NCBI RefSeq assembly: GCF_000478605.2
Contig: NZ_ASHX02000001.1
Span: forward strand, 3,635,895-3,699,894
From: Streptomyces thermolilacinus SPC6
Lineage (GTDB): Bacteria > Actinomycetota > Actinomycetes > Streptomycetales > Streptomycetaceae
Length of the DNA stretch: 64,000 nt
Reading direction: 5' to 3'
The translations under genes were made by a program, and so were the position numbers. Positions 62,220-64,000 of this stretch are shown here, in pieces; position 1 is the first letter of the stretch, and each line of letters opens with the position of its first letter. Under the pieces are notes generated by a model. It was not told where the DNA came from and ran no database searches. It saw only the letters and a program-made list of their open reading frames with translations.

Positions 62220-63575
62220 ATGTCCGTGGCCGCCTCGGTGGTCGAGCCCCTCCCCAGTCACGCCCTGATGGTGCTGCTGCTCCAGGTGGGCGTCCTGCTG
62301 CTGTGCGCGCTGCTCCTCGGGCGCCTCGCCGAACGGCTGGGCATGCCCGCGGTCGTCGGGGAGCTCACGGCCGGTGTGCTCCTCGGCCCGTCCCTGCTGT
62401 TCCATGTCGCGCCCGGTGTCGGCAACTGGCTGTTCCCGCAGAGCGCCGAGCACATGCATCTCCTCGACGCGGTCGGCCAGTTCGGCGTCATCCTGCTCGT
62501 CGGCTTCAGCGGCATCCACCTCGACCTGAAACTCGTCCGCCGCCAGGGCGCCCGCGCCGCGGGGGTCGGCGCCGCGGGCCTCCTCGTCCCGCTCGTCCTC
62601 GGCGCCTGGCTCGGCTTCGTCCTGCCCGCCCAGCTGCGCGCGCCCGGCGCCGACCAGACGGTGTTCGCGCTGTTCGTCGGCGTCGTCATGTGCGTCAGCG
62701 CGATCCCCGTCATCGCCCGCACGCTCATCGACATGAAGCTCATCCACCGGGACGTCGGCCAGATGATCCTCGTCGCCGTCACCATCGACGACGCCGTCGG
62801 CTGGGTGCTGCTGTCGCTGATCGCCGCCATGGCCACCACCGGCCTCTACGCCGGGGAGGTGCTCACCACGCTCGGTGAGGTCGGCGTGCTCATGCTCGTC
62901 ACCGTGACGGTGGGCCGGTGGCTCATCGGCGCCGCGATGCGCGCCTCGGCACGGGCCGACGTGCCCGGGCTGCCCGTCGTCACCGCCGTCGTCCTGATGA
63001 TGCTGTCCGCCGCGGGCACCCACGCCCTCGGTCTTGAGGCCGCGCTCGGCGCGTTCTTCTGCGGCATCCTCATCGGCGGGACGAAGGACTTCGACACGGC
63101 GTCCCTCGCCCCGCTCAACACGACGATCATGGCCGTCCTCGCGCCGCTGTTCTTCGCGACCGCCGGACTGCGCATGGACCTCACGTCGCTCATCGACCCG
63201 GAGGTCGCCCTGTGGGGTCTAGCGGTGTTCGCGGTGGCCGTCCTCGGCAAGTTCCTCGGCGCGTTCCTGGGCGGGCTCACCACCCGTATGAACCGCTGGG
63301 AGTCGCTCGCCCTGGGCGCGGGCATCAACGCGCGCGGCGTCATCGAGGTGATCATCGCCCTGATCGGCGTACGGCTGGGCCTGCTGACCGTGGAGATGTA
63401 CTCGATCGTCGTCCTCGTCGCCGTCCTCACGTCCCTGATGGCGCCGCCCCTGCTGCGGTACGCCATGAACCGCGTGGAGCAGACGGCGGAGGAGAAGCTG
63501 CGGGGCCACCGCTTCCTGTCGCAGCCGGACACCCCCCAGGCGTCCCCGACGCCCACCACCACAGCGGACCCGTGA
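62220..63575 (+). CDS. CPA2-family cation/proton antiporter
   Basis: 451 residues, about 12-13 membrane helices, with 'RLGMPAVVGELTAGVLLGPS' (38-57), 'AIPVIARTLIDMKLIHRDVG', the Asp-Asp pair in 'LVAVTIDDAVGWVLLSL' (ion-binding site), and 'LGAGINARGVIEVIIALIG'. It exchanges Na+ or K+ for protons. Such antiporters turn up in several antibiotic clusters as export or self-protection parts, but pH homeostasis is equally possible. No RCK/TrkA domain at the C-terminus. Start after AAGGAG, eight bases ahead. Confidence 0.92.
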   Translation: MSVAASVVEPLPSHALMVLLLQVGVLLLCALLLGRLAERLGMPAVVGELTAGVLLGPSLLFHVAPGVGNWLFPQSAEHMHLLDAVGQFGVILLVGFSGIHLDLKLVRRQGARAAGVGAAGLLVPLVLGAWLGFVLPAQLRAPGADQTVFALFVGVVMCVSAIPVIARTLIDMKLIHRDVGQMILVAVTIDDAVGWVLLSLIAAMATTGLYAGEVLTTLGEVGVLMLVTVTVGRWLIGAAMRASARADVPGLPVVTAVVLMMLSAAGTHALGLEAALGAFFCGILIGGTKDFDTASLAPLNTTIMAVLAPLFFATAGLRMDLTSLIDPEVALWGLAVFAVAVLGKFLGAFLGGLTTRMNRWESLALGAGINARGVIEVIIALIGVRLGLLTVEMYSIVVLVAVLTSLMAPPLLRYAMNRVEQTAEEKLRGHRFLSQPDTPQASPTPTTTADP

Positions 63576-63602
63576 CCCGGCGTACGCCGGAACCGCCTCA
63601 CC

Positions 63603-63639
63603 ACCGGGCCCGGGGGAACCACATCACCCCGGGCCCGGT
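63603..63639. terminator. 13-bp hairpin after antiporter
   Basis: ACCGGGCCCGGGG - 11 bases - CCCCGGGCCCGGT, perfect stem, 28 bases after the antiporter stop and 40 bases ahead of the next gene. Confidence 0.7.
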
Positions 63640-63680
63640 GCCCCCCATGCCTCAGCCCGCCATCGAGAACAGGAGGACCC

Positions 63681-64000
63681 ATGCCACACACACCCCCGTC
63701 CCGCGCGGCCGTGCGCATCGCGCTGGACGCCGGCGGCCTGCCGCTGTCCGGCCTGCTCGCCGAGGCGGCCGGGGAGCCGCGGGGAACGGTGCTCGCGCTG
63801 CACGGCGGGGGGATGACGGCGGGCTACTTCGACGGCCGGGCGCACCCGGGCGCGTCCCTGCTGGCCCTGGGGGCACGCCTCGGCTTCACGGTCCTGGCCC
63901 TCGACAGACCCGGCTACGGCGCGTCCGCGCCCCACCTGCCGGACGGCGCCGACCGGGACGAGCAGGCCGATCTCGTACGGGCGGCGTTCGCCGACTTCGC
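63681..64000 (+). CDS. Alpha/beta hydrolase, N-terminal part (cut by window)
   Basis: 106 codons to the window edge. 'TVLALHGGGMTAGYFDGR' (37-54) gives the oxyanion hole HGGG, and 'FTVLALDRPGYGAS' (71-84) is the strand after it. The nucleophile elbow is beyond the edge. ATG with AGGAGGACCC ahead is unambiguous. Same direction as the isonitrile genes; it may be part of the cluster (e.g. ester or amide hydrolysis) although a hairpin lies between. Confidence 0.85.
   Translation, partial: MPHTPPSRAAVRIALDAGGLPLSGLLAEAAGEPRGTVLALHGGGMTAGYFDGRAHPGASLLALGARLGFTVLALDRPGYGASAPHLPDGADRDEQADLVRAAFADF

Overview
The window is about 72-75% GC by eye, has dense, long-spaced GC-rich genes with GTG starts and AGGAGG-type ribosome sites, and carries gene families typical of Streptomyces (afsK/afsR/afsS, FbiC, DUF397/XRE pairs, SARPs, StrR-like regulators, long perfect hairpins between genes). 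From memory, the order SIS protein - DmdR1 - ... - sigma/STAS pair - TetR - VOC protein - AfsK - membrane protein - AfsS - AfsR - ... - FbiC follows the S. coelicolor core chromosome around SCO4393-SCO4429. I therefore read bases 1 to about 53,500 as mostly conserved core chromosome and the last 10 kb as accessory.

Region 1 (1-13.7 kb): tail of an XRE/DUF5753 regulator with its DUF397 partner; a SIS-domain protein divergent from the iron regulator DmdR1; an alpha/beta hydrolase; a GlxA-type AraC regulator divergent from a cysteine hydrolase; an ABC-2 exporter pair; a prim-pol-like protein; an NsdA-like TPR regulator; a Pro/Gln-rich membrane protein; a solute-binding lipoprotein. Region 2 (13.9-28 kb): purU, DoxX protein, a sigma/anti-sigma pair divergent from an anti-anti-sigma (STAS) and an anti-sigma ATPase gene, an ADP-forming acyl-CoA synthetase, a secreted repeat protein, a flavin monooxygenase, DUF4142, a PdxH-like oxidase and a TetR regulator.

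Region 3 (28-37.4 kb) is the global antibiotic switch: the Ser/Thr kinase AfsK with a PQQ-propeller sensor, the SARP-type ATPase regulator AfsR, and its target AfsS, a 74-residue protein with four TMDNHVPAPP repeats. An 11-bp-spaced direct repeat that fits an AfsR box lies in front of afsS. Region 4 (37.4-53.5 kb): pentapeptide-repeat protein, SDR, a coupled 2-oxoglutarate-oxygenase/PLP-dehydratase pair, APC permease, cupin, DinB and VCBS proteins, FO synthase (fbiC), an ECF sigma factor, a PadR/membrane pair and a four-gene DrrAB-type export operon.

Region 5 (53.6-64 kb) is the most interesting: a StrR-like ParB-fold regulator, an orphan NDP-sugar 3,5-epimerase-like gene, a second large SARP, and a rightward operon of cytochrome P450, isonitrile (isocyanide) synthase of the DIT1/PvcA family, a CPA2 cation/proton antiporter and an alpha/beta hydrolase cut by the window edge. 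It looks like a small isonitrile natural-product cluster in which a P450 (without the usual I-helix threonine) takes the place of the usual 2-oxoglutarate oxygenase partner. Its product is not known to me.
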